A stretch of DNA of 48,752 nt from Pelomonas sp963992225 (GTDB lineage Bacteria > Pseudomonadota > Gammaproteobacteria > Burkholderiales > Burkholderiaceae_C): NCBI GenBank assembly GCA_963992225.1, contig CAXDTK010000007.1, positions 1-48,752 on the forward strand, written 5' to 3'. Below are positions 16,723 through 24,830 of this stretch, piece after piece (the stretch's first letter is position 1; the number at the start of each line of letters is the position of its first letter). Both the position numbers and the translations under genes were made by a program. The notes beneath the pieces were generated by a model, which had not been told where the DNA came from, ran no database searches, and saw only the letters and a list, made by a program, of their open reading frames with translations.

Positions 16723-17811
16723 TCAGTCCGAGCTGCCCAGCGTGGCTGCCACCTTGCGGGTCTGTCCGTTGCGCCACACGGTGAGCGTCACCTTCTCCCC
16801 GATCTGCCGCGTCTCCAGCAGCGACAGCATGTCGTCCAGGTCCGCCACCGCCTGCCCGTCGACGGCGGTGATGACGTCGCCCTGCAGGATGCGGCCGTTG
16901 CGGTCGCGCGCGAAGGGGCGCAGCCCGGCCTGCGCGGCCGGGCTGCCGTCGGCCACGTTGACCAGCAGCACGCCCTTGGGGGCGCTCAGCGCCCTGGCGA
17001 GGTTCTCCGGCCCGGCCGTCACGCCCAGCGCCGGGCGGATGAAGCGGCCGTCGCGGATCAGCCGCGGCACGATGCGGTTGACCTCGTCCACGGGGATCGC
17101 GAAGCCGATGCCGGCGCTCGCGCCGCTGGGGCTGTAGATGGCGGTGTTGACGCCGATCAGCCGGCCGGCCGAGTCCAGCAGCGGCCCGCCCGAGTTGCCG
17201 GGGTTGATGGCCGCGTCGGTCTGGATGGCGCCGCGGATGGTGCGGCGGGTCACGGACTCGATTTCTCGGTTCAGCGCCGAGACGATGCCGGTGGTCAGCG
17301 TCTGGTCCAGCCCGAAGGGGTTGCCGATGGCGTAGACCTTCTGGCCCACCTGCAAGTCGCGGCTGGCGCCCAGTTGAATCGCCGGCAGCCTGTCGCGCGG
17401 CGCCTCGATGCGCAGCACGGCGATGTCGCGGTCGGGGAAGGCGCCCACCAGCCGGGCCGGGTAGCTGCTCTGGTCGTTCAGCGTCACGGTGGCGCGGTCG
17501 CCGCCCTGGATGACGTGGAAGTTGGTGACGACGTGGCCGGCGTCGTCCCAGACGAAGCCGGTGCCGGTGCCACTGGGCTGCTCGCTGGTGCGCAGCGAGA
17601 AGAAGTCGCGCTGCACCGACAGCGTGGTGATGTGCACCACCGACGGGCTGACGCGTTTGAAGACGCTGATGTTGTTCAGCTCCTCGGCGTCCAACCCGCC
17701 GCGCGTGCTCACCGGCCGCGGGGCGGCCTTGCCCTGGGCCAGCGCGGTGGGCGGCAGGGCGGTGCTGAACAACAATGCGGTGAGAGTCAGGGTAAGCAGG
17801 CGCTGGGGCAT
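16723..17811 (-). CDS. HtrA/DegP-type periplasmic serine protease with one PDZ domain
   Basis: Trypsin-like S1C protease of 362 residues. A signal peptide (about residues 1-25, ending ALAQ) precedes the protease domain with catalytic triad His99 (TNFHVIQ), Asp129 (PDRDIAV) and Ser207 (NPGNSGGP). One PDZ domain follows (about 260-350; GVLLVNVADGSPAAQAGLRP, GDVITAVDGQAV). One PDZ makes it DegS-like in layout, but without a membrane anchor it is a soluble periplasmic quality-control protease. Divergent from the DUF4124 gene. Confidence 0.92.
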   Translation of the reverse strand: MPQRLLTLTLTALLFSTALPPTALAQGKAAPRPVSTRGGLDAEELNNISVFKRVSPSVVHITTLSVQRDFFSLRTSEQPSGTGTGFVWDDAGHVVTNFHVIQGGDRATVTLNDQSSYPARLVGAFPDRDIAVLRIEAPRDRLPAIQLGASRDLQVGQKVYAIGNPFGLDQTLTTGIVSALNREIESVTRRTIRGAIQTDAAINPGNSGGPLLDSAGRLIGVNTAIYSPSGASAGIGFAIPVDEVNRIVPRLIRDGRFIRPALGVTAGPENLARALSAPKGVLLVNVADGSPAAQAGLRPFARDRNGRILQGDVITAVDGQAVADLDDMLSLLETRQIGEKVTLTVWRNGQTRKVAATLGSSD

Positions 17812-17871
17812 GGCGCGATCGGCGAGGCAATGGCGAGGGTCAACATTGTGGTCACAGATGGGAGATCGACG

Positions 17872-18492
17872 ATGAAGCGGACGTTATGGGTGCTGGCCTG
17901 GTGCCTGGCGGCCGGTGGCGCCGCTGCGCAGCCGGTGTGGAAGTGCGACCTGGGCGGCAAGGTGGTGTTCAGCGACAAGCCCTGCCCGCAGGCGGGTCAG
18001 CCGGTATCGGAGCGGGCGCTGCAGCCCAACGTGGTGGACGGCGTCAAGCCGGAGACGGTGCGCGCGGCGCTGGGCACGGCGCCGGCCTCGGCGCCGCCGC
18101 CCGCGCCTGCCGGCAACAGCTGCCCTGGCGACGGCGAGTTGCGCGGCATGGAGACGCGCGCCAACTCCACCACGCTGGGCGATGCCGAGCGTCGCTTCAT
18201 GCAGGACGAGGTGCGCCGGGTGCGCCAGTGCCGCAACGGCCAGGGGCGCTACAGCGACGCCGACTGGGCCATCAGCCGCGAGGCCCAGGCCGCCCAGAGC
18301 CAGTTGAGCGACCGCGTGCGCCGCGACGCCCGCGTGCGCGCCGAGGACATGCATGCCGCCGCCGACCCCGACGAGGGCGACCGCATCGCACGCCGGCGCA
18401 TCGCCGAGGAGCGCATGCAGCAGCGCCAGCAGCGCCAGTGGCAGAAGGGCCAGAATCCGGCGCCTTCTCCCCTGCCCACGCCGCTGCCTTGA
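17872..18492 (+). CDS. DUF4124-domain exported protein
   Basis: Protein of 206 residues. A signal peptide (MKRTLWVLAWCLAAGGAAAQ) is followed by the short DUF4124 pattern VWKCDLGGKVVFSDKPCP with its Cys pair. The rest is charged and helical (many Arg, Gln, Glu), probably coiled coil near residues 100-195, ending in a Pro-rich tail. DUF4124 proteins are periplasmic and of unknown role. GGGAG nine bases upstream of the ATG at 17872 fixes the start; the frame is open far upstream but antisense to htrA. Confidence 0.85.
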   Translation: MKRTLWVLAWCLAAGGAAAQPVWKCDLGGKVVFSDKPCPQAGQPVSERALQPNVVDGVKPETVRAALGTAPASAPPPAPAGNSCPGDGELRGMETRANSTTLGDAERRFMQDEVRRVRQCRNGQGRYSDADWAISREAQAAQSQLSDRVRRDARVRAEDMHAAADPDEGDRIARRRIAEERMQQRQQRQWQKGQNPAPSPLPTPLP

Positions 18493-18503
18493 ACGACCGC
18501 GAC

Positions 18504-19208
18504 ATGCCCGCTGCGCTGCCGCCACGCGCCGACCGCCTGGACGCGCTGCGCGGTGCCGCCATCGTCTGGATGGCGGCCTACCACTTCGCCTTCGACCTGA
18601 ACCATTTCGGCTGGATACGCCAGGACTTCTACCGCGACCCGGTCTGGACCTGGCAGCGCACCGCCATCGTCAGCCTGTTCCTGTTCTGCGCCGGGGGCGG
18701 CCAGGCGCTGGCGGTGCGGGGCGGGCAGGGCGCCGCGCGGTTCTGGCGCCGCTGGGCCCAGGTGGCCGGCTGTGCGCTGCTGGTGTCGGCGGGGTCGTGG
18801 TTCATGTTCCCGCGCAGCTGGATCAGCTTCGGCGTGCTGCACGGCATGGCCGTGATGTTGCTGCTGCTGCGCCTGGGCCTGGTGCGGCTGCCGAACCTGG
18901 TGCTGCTGGGGCTGGCCGCGCTCGCCATCGCGGCGCCGCAGCTGGTGCAGTCGCCGCTGTTCGACACCCGGGCCACCAGCTGGGTGGGCCTGGTCACCCA
19001 CAAGCCCATCACCGAGGACTATGTGCCGGTGCTGCCCTGGCTGGGCGTGATGCTGCTGGGCTTCGTGGCCACCCGCGCGTGGCCGCGGCTCTGGCAGGGC
19101 GCGGCGCCGCGGCCGCTGGCGGTGCTGGGGCGCTGGTCGCTGAGCTTCTACATGCTGCACCAGCCGGTGCTCATCGGCCTGCTGATGGCCGTTCAAACCC
19201 TCCGATGA
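18504..19208 (+). CDS. DUF1624/heparan-alpha-glucosaminide acetyltransferase-like membrane protein
   Basis: Membrane acyltransferase-like protein of 234 residues. The opening RLDALRGAAIVWMAAYHFAFDLN carries the DxxRG and YH motifs of the DUF1624/HGSNAT family, followed by several hydrophobic helices and a final SFYMLHQPVLIGLLMA segment. Family members move acetyl groups across membranes onto sugars or glycans. ATG at 18504, or a TTG overlapping the previous stop at 18489, could be the start. Its stop overlaps the deacetylase start (ATGA), a telling pairing of acyl addition and removal. Confidence 0.85.
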   Translation: MPAALPPRADRLDALRGAAIVWMAAYHFAFDLNHFGWIRQDFYRDPVWTWQRTAIVSLFLFCAGGGQALAVRGGQGAARFWRRWAQVAGCALLVSAGSWFMFPRSWISFGVLHGMAVMLLLLRLGLVRLPNLVLLGLAALAIAAPQLVQSPLFDTRATSWVGLVTHKPITEDYVPVLPWLGVMLLGFVATRAWPRLWQGAAPRPLAVLGRWSLSFYMLHQPVLIGLLMAVQTLR

Positions 19209-20011
19209 GGACGCCTTCGATGCGAAAGATGCTGCTGGCCGCCCTGGGCCTGTTCACCACGCTGGCCACCACCGCCGCCCCCTTCGTGTGGCCCAACGGC
19301 GCGCAGGCGGCCGTGAGCCTGGGCTATGACGACGGCCTGGACAGCCAGCTCGACCATGTCGTGCCGGCGCTCAACCGGCGCGGGCTGCGGGCCAGCTTCT
19401 ATGTGCCCATCAACGGCCCCACGCTGCCCGGCCGCCAGGCCGAATGGAAGGCGGCCGCCGCGGCCGGTCATGAGCTGGGCAACCACAGCCTGTTCCACGG
19501 CTGCTCGGCCAGGGGGCCGGGCCGTGAATGGGTGCTGCCGCACCGCGACCTGGAGCGGCAGACGCCGGCCCAGGTGCAGGAGCAGGTGCTGGCCGCCAAC
19601 ACCTGGCTGCAGAGCCTGGACGGCAGGACGCAGCGCACCTTCACGCCGCCCTGCCTGGACCTGCAGGCCGGCGGGCAGGACTTCGCCACCGTGCTGCGGC
19701 CGCATTTCGTGGCCTTCCGCGCCACCGGCCCGGGGCTGGTCACCGACACCGCGGCGCTGGACCCCTATGCCATGCCGGTCTACTTCGTCGACGGCATGAG
19801 CGGGGCGCAGCTGATCGCGCTGGTGGAGCAGGCGGCGGCGCAGGGCGCGCTGGTGTCGCTGCTGTTCCACGGTGTCGGGGCCGAGCACCTGAGCGTCACC
19901 CGCGAGGCCCACGACCAGCTGCTGGACCACCTGGCCAAGCACAAGGCGCGCTTCTGGACCGACAGCTTCGTGGCCGTCATGCGGCACGCGCGCAACCAGG
20001 CGGGGCGCTGA
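19205..20011 (+). CDS. Polysaccharide deacetylase (NodB domain)
   Basis: Exported carbohydrate esterase family 4 protein of 268 residues. A signal peptide covers about residues 1-25. The NodB motifs are GYDDG (Asp42-Asp43; a variant of the usual FDDG) and HELGNHSLFH with metal ligands His94 and His98. Later blocks are less conserved (LLFHGVG near residue 220). It probably removes acetyl groups from an envelope glycan. Alternative start ATG at 19220. Translationally coupled to the DUF1624 gene, then rlmB follows 11 bp on. Confidence 0.88.
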   Translation: MRTPSMRKMLLAALGLFTTLATTAAPFVWPNGAQAAVSLGYDDGLDSQLDHVVPALNRRGLRASFYVPINGPTLPGRQAEWKAAAAAGHELGNHSLFHGCSARGPGREWVLPHRDLERQTPAQVQEQVLAANTWLQSLDGRTQRTFTPPCLDLQAGGQDFATVLRPHFVAFRATGPGLVTDTAALDPYAMPVYFVDGMSGAQLIALVEQAAAQGALVSLLFHGVGAEHLSVTREAHDQLLDHLAKHKARFWTDSFVAVMRHARNQAGR

Positions 20012-20022
20012 CAATACGGGCG

Positions 20023-20775
20023 ATGAGCTCAGCCAAGTCCGTCCTGTTCGGCTTCCACGCCGTCACCGTCCGCCTCAAGACCCACCCGGCCTCCGTGGCC
20101 GAGGTGCATGTCGACCCCGCCCGGCGCGACCAGCGCATGCGCGCCTTCGTCGAGCGCGCCCGCGAGGCCGGCGCCAAGGTGGTGGAGAGCCCCGACGAGC
20201 GCCTCACCCAGCTGGCCGGCAGCCCGCGCCATCAGGGTGTCGTCGCGCGCGTGCAGGCGCTGGCCCAGCCGCATTCGCTGGACGACGTGCTGGACGCGGT
20301 GGACGGCCCGCCGCTGGTGCTGGTGCTGGACGGCGTGACCGACCCGCACAACCTGGGCGCCTGCCTGCGCGTGGCCGATGGCGCCGGGGCCCATGCGGTG
20401 CTGGCGCCCAAGGACCGCGCGGTGGGCCTGAACGCCACCGTGGCCAAGGTGGCCAGCGGCGCTGCCGAGACGGTGCCCTACCTGATGGTCACCAACCTGG
20501 CCCGCACGCTGAACGAGCTGAAGGAGCGCGACATCTGGGTGGTGGGCACCTCCGACCAGGCCGAGCGCTCCATCTACGACCTGGACTTGACCCGCCCCAC
20601 GGCCTTCGTGCTGGGTGCCGAAGGCGAGGGCATGCGCCAGCTGACGGCCAAGACCTGCGACGAGCTGGTGCGCATCCCGATGGCCGGCGCGGTGGAAAGC
20701 CTGAACGTGTCGGTGGCCGCGGGCGTGTGCCTGTACGAGGCGCTGCGCCAGCGCGGCGCGGCGGGCAGCCGATAA
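20023..20775 (+). CDS. rlmB: 23S rRNA (guanosine-2'-O-)-methyltransferase RlmB
   Basis: SpoU/TrmH-family methyltransferase of 250 residues that 2'-O-methylates G2251 of 23S rRNA in the peptidyl-transferase loop. The N-terminal substrate-binding domain (VLFGFHAVTVRL to HQGVVARV) is followed by the knotted SAM domain with motif 1 DGVTDPHNLGACLRVADGAG, motif 2 FVLGAEGEGMR and motif 3 IPMAGAVESLNVSVAAGV. Complete and typical in length. Confidence 0.95.
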   Translation: MSSAKSVLFGFHAVTVRLKTHPASVAEVHVDPARRDQRMRAFVERAREAGAKVVESPDERLTQLAGSPRHQGVVARVQALAQPHSLDDVLDAVDGPPLVLVLDGVTDPHNLGACLRVADGAGAHAVLAPKDRAVGLNATVAKVASGAAETVPYLMVTNLARTLNELKERDIWVVGTSDQAERSIYDLDLTRPTAFVLGAEGEGMRQLTAKTCDELVRIPMAGAVESLNVSVAAGVCLYEALRQRGAAGSR

Positions 20776-20809
20776 TTCTGACTACCCAGAAAAACTAGGA
20801 AGCCCCGCC

Positions 20810-21442
20810 ATGGCCGTCATCGAAGTCAAGCACCCCCTCGTCAAGCACAAGATCGGCCTGATGCGGGAGGCCGACATCTCCACCAAGAAGTTCCGCGAGC
20901 TGACCGGCGAGGTGGCGCGCCTGCTGGCCTACGAGGCCACCGCCGACTTCCCGCTGGAAAAGACCACCATCGACTGCTGGAGCGGCCCCACCGAGGTGGA
21001 CCAGATCGCCGGCCGCAAGGTCACCGTGGTGCCCATCCTGCGCGCCGGCCTGGGCATGCTGGACGGCGTGCTGGACATGGTGCCCAACGCCAAGATCAGC
21101 GTGGTGGGCCTGGCACGCGACCACGAGACGCTGCAGCCGGTGCACTACTTCGAGCGCTTCGTGGGCCAGCTGGCCGAGCGCACCGCGCTGATCGTCGACC
21201 CCATGCTGGCCACGGCCGGCTCCATGATCGCCACCATCGACCTGCTCAAGAGCAAGGGCGCCAGGGACATCCGCGCGCTGGTGCTGGTGGCCGCGCCCGA
21301 GGGCGTGAAGGCGCTGGCCGCCGCCCACCCCGACGTGCGCTGCTGGACCGCCGCCATCGACAGCCACCTGGACGCCAACGGCTACATCATCCCGGGCCTG
21401 GGCGACGCCGGCGACAAGATCTTCGGCACCAAGGAAGGGTGA
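20810..21442 (+). CDS. upp: Uracil phosphoribosyltransferase
   Basis: Enzyme of 210 residues that makes UMP from uracil and PRPP in pyrimidine salvage. Seen are VVPILRAGLGMLDG near residue 80, the PRPP-binding segment LIVDPMLATAGSM near 130, and the C-terminal uracil-binding part with YIIPGLGDAGDKIFGT. Length and motifs match Upp. AGGAAG lies about 8 bases before the ATG at 20810. Following bases include a weak hairpin (21447-21464) without T tract. Confidence 0.96.
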   Translation: MAVIEVKHPLVKHKIGLMREADISTKKFRELTGEVARLLAYEATADFPLEKTTIDCWSGPTEVDQIAGRKVTVVPILRAGLGMLDGVLDMVPNAKISVVGLARDHETLQPVHYFERFVGQLAERTALIVDPMLATAGSMIATIDLLKSKGARDIRALVLVAAPEGVKALAAAHPDVRCWTAAIDSHLDANGYIIPGLGDAGDKIFGTKEG

Positions 21443-21548
21443 ACTTTCACGGCCCCGACCGTGATCCCTGCGACGGCGCCCTTGCGTCAGTACCGGCAGG
21501 CAAGCCAATTCCTGGCGAGCCACCGACCCTGATCCCAAGGAGACCGTC

Positions 21549-22013
21549 ATGGCCACCCTCACCACTCCCACCCTCAGCCTCGGCACCACCAGCAGCGGCA
21601 AGCGCGACGTCACCGTGGCCGGCGCGATGAACTTCGATGCCGGCGACGTCGGCCGCACCTACCGGCTGGAGATCAAGCTCTACGGCGAGGACCTCGCCGG
21701 CGACAACCTGCCCGCCGGCGACAGCGGCGCCGACGACCTCATCAGCACCTACATGTGGCCGGTCGGCGGCCTGCTGATCCGTCCCTACAAGGCCGTCACC
21801 GTGCTGGCCGCCGGCAGCGTCAGCTTCTCCGAGAAGCGCGCCATCGACGTCACCAAGCTGGACGAGGACCCGGGCACCCAGATCGTCGGCTGGGCCGACA
21901 TCAACACGCCCATCATCATGCCGCGCGCCGACGAGGTATATGCCCAGGTGACGCTGAGCGCCGCGCCCACGACCAAGCGGTCCGCAACGGTGCAGGCCGG
22001 CCTGGGGGTCTAG
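21549..22013 (+). CDS. Unrecognised beta-rich protein
   Basis: Protein of 154 residues that I do not recognise. It has no signal peptide or membrane helix. It is rich in Thr, Val, Asp and Gly with alternating hydrophobic residues (RTYRLEIKLYGED, KAVTVLAAGSVSFSEKRAID, EVYAQVTLSA), suggesting a beta-sandwich. A strong AAGGAG lies before the ATG at 21549. It stands alone after upp and converges on the chromate transporter genes with a 4-bp stop overlap. Confidence 0.7.
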   Translation: MATLTTPTLSLGTTSSGKRDVTVAGAMNFDAGDVGRTYRLEIKLYGEDLAGDNLPAGDSGADDLISTYMWPVGGLLIRPYKAVTVLAAGSVSFSEKRAIDVTKLDEDPGTQIVGWADINTPIIMPRADEVYAQVTLSAAPTTKRSATVQAGLGV

Positions 22014-22549
22014 ACCCAGCCCAGCGCGCCCAGCACGCCGCCACCCAGCACCATCCAGACCAGGGCGAGCCGGGTCCTGAGGGTCAGCACCACGGTGGCG
22101 GCGATCAGCGCCAGCGCGCCCCAGGGGTGCGCCTCGGCACGCAGGAAGGGCAGGGCCAGCAGCCAGCCGGTCGCGATGATGAGGCCCAGCGTCAGCGGCA
22201 TCAGCCCGGCCGAGAAGGCGCGGATGCCCAGGTGCCCGCGGTGCTCGCGCATCCAGCGCGTGGCCGTCAGCGTCAGCACGGTGGACGGCAGCATGATGCC
22301 AGCCATGGATGCCGCCGCGCCGGGCAGGCCCGCCACGTTGAAGCCCAGCACGGCCACGAACAGGATGTTGGGCCCCGGCGCGGCCTGGGCCAGTGCGATG
22401 GACGAGGTGAAGCCGGCGTCCGTCAGCCAACCATGGCGGTCGACCAGGAAGCGGTGCATCTCCGGCACCGTCGAGATCGCGCCGCCGATGGACAGCAGCG
22501 ACAGCGTCAGGAAGTGCAGGAACAGGCTGCCGAGGTCCGCCGGGCTCAT
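22010..22549 (-). CDS. Chromate transporter (short CHR), second subunit
   Basis: Short-chain CHR-family protein of 179 residues, one half of a split ChrA transporter. Family marks are LSIGGAISTVPEMHRFLVDRHGWL and the AQAAPGPN motif near residue 55, then about four more hydrophobic helices. In known pairs both halves are needed to export chromate; other anions are possible. Start ATG at 22549 overlaps the stop of its partner (ATGA). Confidence 0.9.
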   Translation of the reverse strand: MSPADLGSLFLHFLTLSLLSIGGAISTVPEMHRFLVDRHGWLTDAGFTSSIALAQAAPGPNILFVAVLGFNVAGLPGAAASMAGIMLPSTVLTLTATRWMREHRGHLGIRAFSAGLMPLTLGLIIATGWLLALPFLRAEAHPWGALALIAATVVLTLRTRLALVWMVLGGGVLGALGWV

Positions 22550-23097
22550 CGCCGCAGCCTCCACCACGCGACGGCCATGCCGGCGCCGCCCAGCAGCGCC
22601 AGCACGCCGATCAGCGGCCAGCGCAACAGCCCGATCAGCACGAAGGCGGCCAGCGCGAGGGCCATGGCCAGCGGCCGGCCCAGCGGGCTGGTCAGCAGCG
22701 TGGGCAGCAGTTTGATGCCGGTGGCCAGGATCAGCCCGGCCGACACCGCCCCCATGCCGCGCAGCGCGTTGATGGCCAGCGGATGCCCGGCCAGCTGGTC
22801 GAACGCGGCCGCCAGCAGCAGCACGATGACCGCGGGTGCGGCCAGCATGCCGGCCAGCGCCGCCACCGCGCCGCGCAGGCCGAAGAAGCGGTCGCCGATC
22901 ATCATCGACAGGTTGACGACGTTGGGCCCGGGCAGCACCTGGGCCACGGCCAGCATCTCGACGAACTCGTCCTTGCTCAGCCACCCCAGCCGCTCGACCA
23001 GCTCGCGCTGCGCCACCGCCAGCACGCCGCCGAAGCCCTGCAGCGCCAGGCGGGTGAAGGCCAGGAAGACCTGGCCGGGGGATGCGGGCCGGCTCAC
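22546..23097 (-). CDS. Chromate transporter (short CHR), first subunit
   Basis: Short-chain CHR-family protein of 183 residues, partner of the gene just downstream. The paired motif set is present: ALQGFGGVLAVAQRELVERLGWL and VAQVLPGPNVVNLSMMIG, followed by hydrophobic helices. The start appears to be a GTG at 23097, two bases after the stop of the hydroxyacid dehydrogenase gene, so the three genes form one transcription unit. Confidence 0.88.
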   Translation of the reverse strand: MSRPASPGQVFLAFTRLALQGFGGVLAVAQRELVERLGWLSKDEFVEMLAVAQVLPGPNVVNLSMMIGDRFFGLRGAVAALAGMLAAPAVIVLLLAAAFDQLAGHPLAINALRGMGAVSAGLILATGIKLLPTLLTSPLGRPLAMALALAAFVLIGLLRWPLIGVLALLGGAGMAVAWWRLRR

Positions 23098-23099
23098 GG

Positions 23100-24107
23100 T
23101 CAGCGCAGGACCTTCAGCGCTTCCGGGTTGACGATGTGGGTGGGCTGGGACTTGATGAAGTTCAGCACGTTGTCGAACGCGGCATCGAAGTACAGCTCGT
23201 AGCTGTCCTGCTCGACATAGCCGATGTGCGGCGTGCAGACCGCGTTCTCCAGCCGCAGCAGCGGGTGGCCCTGCAGGATGGGTTCGCTCTCGAACACGTC
23301 GATGGCCGCCATGCCGGGCCGGCCGCGGTTCAGCGCCGACACCAGCGCGCCCTCCGTCACCAACTCGGCCCGCGAGGTGTTGACGAACAGCGCGGTGGGC
23401 TTCATGTGCGCCAGGTCCTCGGGCGTGACGAGGCCGCGCGTGCCCTCGCACAGCCGCAGGTGGACGGACAGCACGTCGGCCTCGGCGAAGAAGGCCTCGC
23501 GGCTGGGCGCGGCCTGGTGGCCGTCGGCCGCGGCCTTCAGGCGCGAGGCCTCGCTGCCCCACACCATCACCTGCATGCCGAAGGCCCGTCCGTAGCCGGC
23601 CACCAGCTGGCCGATCTTGCCGTAGCCCCAGATGCCCAGCGTCTTGCCGCGCAGCACCATGCCGACGCCGAAATTGGCCGGCATCGACGCGGCCTTCAGC
23701 CCGGCCTGCTGCCAGGCGCCATGCTTGAGGTTGCCGATGTACTGCGGCAGCCGGCGCATCGAGGCCATGATCAGCGCCCAGGTCAGCTCGGCCGGCGCGA
23801 TCGGGCTGCCCACGCCCTCGGCCACGGCGATGCCCAGCCGCGTGCAGGCCTCCACGTCGATGTGGCTGCCGACGCGTCCGGTCTGGGAGATCAGCTTGAG
23901 CTTGGGGAGTTTTTCGAGCAGCTGGCGCGGGAAGGCGGTGCGCTCGCGGATCAGCACCAGCACCTCGGCGTCACGCAGCCGCACCGACAGCTGGCCGATG
24001 CCCTTGACGGTGTTGGTGAAGACCTTGGCGTTCAGGGGCTCCAATTTGGCGGCGCAGCGGAGCTTGCGCACGGCATCTTGGTAGTCGTCCAGAATGATCA
24101 CGTTCAT
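23100..24107 (-). CDS. D-2-hydroxyacid dehydrogenase family protein
   Basis: NAD-dependent dehydrogenase of 335 residues. The Rossmann segment GKTLGIWGYGKIGQLVAGY holds the GxGxxG motif near residue 150. Catalytic regions include the Arg in VNTSRAELV, the Asp/Glu block AAIDVFESEP and His in CTPHIGYVEQDSYE. It reduces a 2-keto acid to the D-hydroxy acid or the reverse; the substrate is unknown. ATG at 24107; the longer frame upstream is antisense to the DUF1993 gene. Confidence 0.9.
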   Translation of the reverse strand: MNVIILDDYQDAVRKLRCAAKLEPLNAKVFTNTVKGIGQLSVRLRDAEVLVLIRERTAFPRQLLEKLPKLKLISQTGRVGSHIDVEACTRLGIAVAEGVGSPIAPAELTWALIMASMRRLPQYIGNLKHGAWQQAGLKAASMPANFGVGMVLRGKTLGIWGYGKIGQLVAGYGRAFGMQVMVWGSEASRLKAAADGHQAAPSREAFFAEADVLSVHLRLCEGTRGLVTPEDLAHMKPTALFVNTSRAELVTEGALVSALNRGRPGMAAIDVFESEPILQGHPLLRLENAVCTPHIGYVEQDSYELYFDAAFDNVLNFIKSQPTHIVNPEALKVLR

Positions 24108-24186
24108 AGCCAGGGGGCATTGTGCCCCGGCCACCGCCGGCCGCAGGGTGGCTTGGCTACCATCGGTTTCCCTCAAGGAGCCCCCG

Positions 24187-24696
24187 ATGACCCCGATCTC
24201 GATGCACGCCGCCAGCGCCCCCGTCTTCGCGAAGATGCTGGACAACATGCTGAACTGGCTGGACGCCGCCCGTGCCCATGCCGAGGCCCGCAAGTTCTCC
24301 ACCGACGTCTACCTGACGCTGCGCCTGGCGCCCGACATGCTGCCCTTTGCCAGGCAGATCCAGATCGCCAGCGACGCGGCCAAGGGCTGCGTGGCCCGGC
24401 TGGGCAACCAGGAGATGCCTAAATACGAGGACAACGAGGCGACGCTGGACGAACTGGCCGAGCGCATCCGCAAGACGCGCGACTTCGTGTTGTCGGTGCC
24501 CGCCGCCGCGTTCGAGGGCAGCGAGGGCCGCGAGATCACCATCCCGCGCCGCACGGGCGAGCCGCTGAAGTTCAGCGGCATCGACTACCTGCGCCATTTC
24601 GCGCTGCCCAACTTCTATTTCCACGCCACCACGACTTACGCCTTGTTGCGCCATGCGGGCGTGCCGCTGGGCAAGGGCGACTACCTGGGGGGGTGA
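24187..24696 (+). CDS. DUF1993 family protein
   Basis: Protein of 169 residues matching the DUF1993 layout: SMHAASAPVFAKMLDNMLNWLDAA at the start, the LRLAPDMLPFARQIQIASD helix, and the ending LRHFALPNFYFHATTTYALLRHAGV with conserved His residues. This is a DinB-like four-helix fold of unknown function, possibly metal-binding. AAGGAG precedes the ATG at 24187. The 134 bases downstream, up to the OGT gene, contain no gene and one inverted repeat. Confidence 0.88.
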   Translation: MTPISMHAASAPVFAKMLDNMLNWLDAARAHAEARKFSTDVYLTLRLAPDMLPFARQIQIASDAAKGCVARLGNQEMPKYEDNEATLDELAERIRKTRDFVLSVPAAAFEGSEGREITIPRRTGEPLKFSGIDYLRHFALPNFYFHATTTYALLRHAGVPLGKGDYLGG

Positions 24697-24744
24697 GCCG
24701 CCGCCGCCGGGCTGGCCTGAACCTGCCCGGGTGGGAATTGCTGC

Positions 24745-24764
24745 GCAAACAGCGGCCTGTTTGC
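24745..24764. repeat. Perfect inverted repeat before the OGT/type I secretion operon
   Basis: GCAAACAG, four-base loop CGGC, CTGTTTGC: an eight-base stem, 66 bases before the OGT start. There is no T tract behind it, so it is more likely an operator or leader hairpin of the large operon than a terminator for DUF1993. Confidence 0.45.
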
Positions 24765-24830
24765 TGTACCTCCCGGGGAGCTGCGGCTTGAGAATGGCGG
24801 GACGATCCGCTCAGTGCCGCCGTACACCGT

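Noticed and set aside
21447..21464. Hairpin TCACGG/CCGTGA after upp as a terminator
   Set aside because: Only a six-base stem and no T tract.
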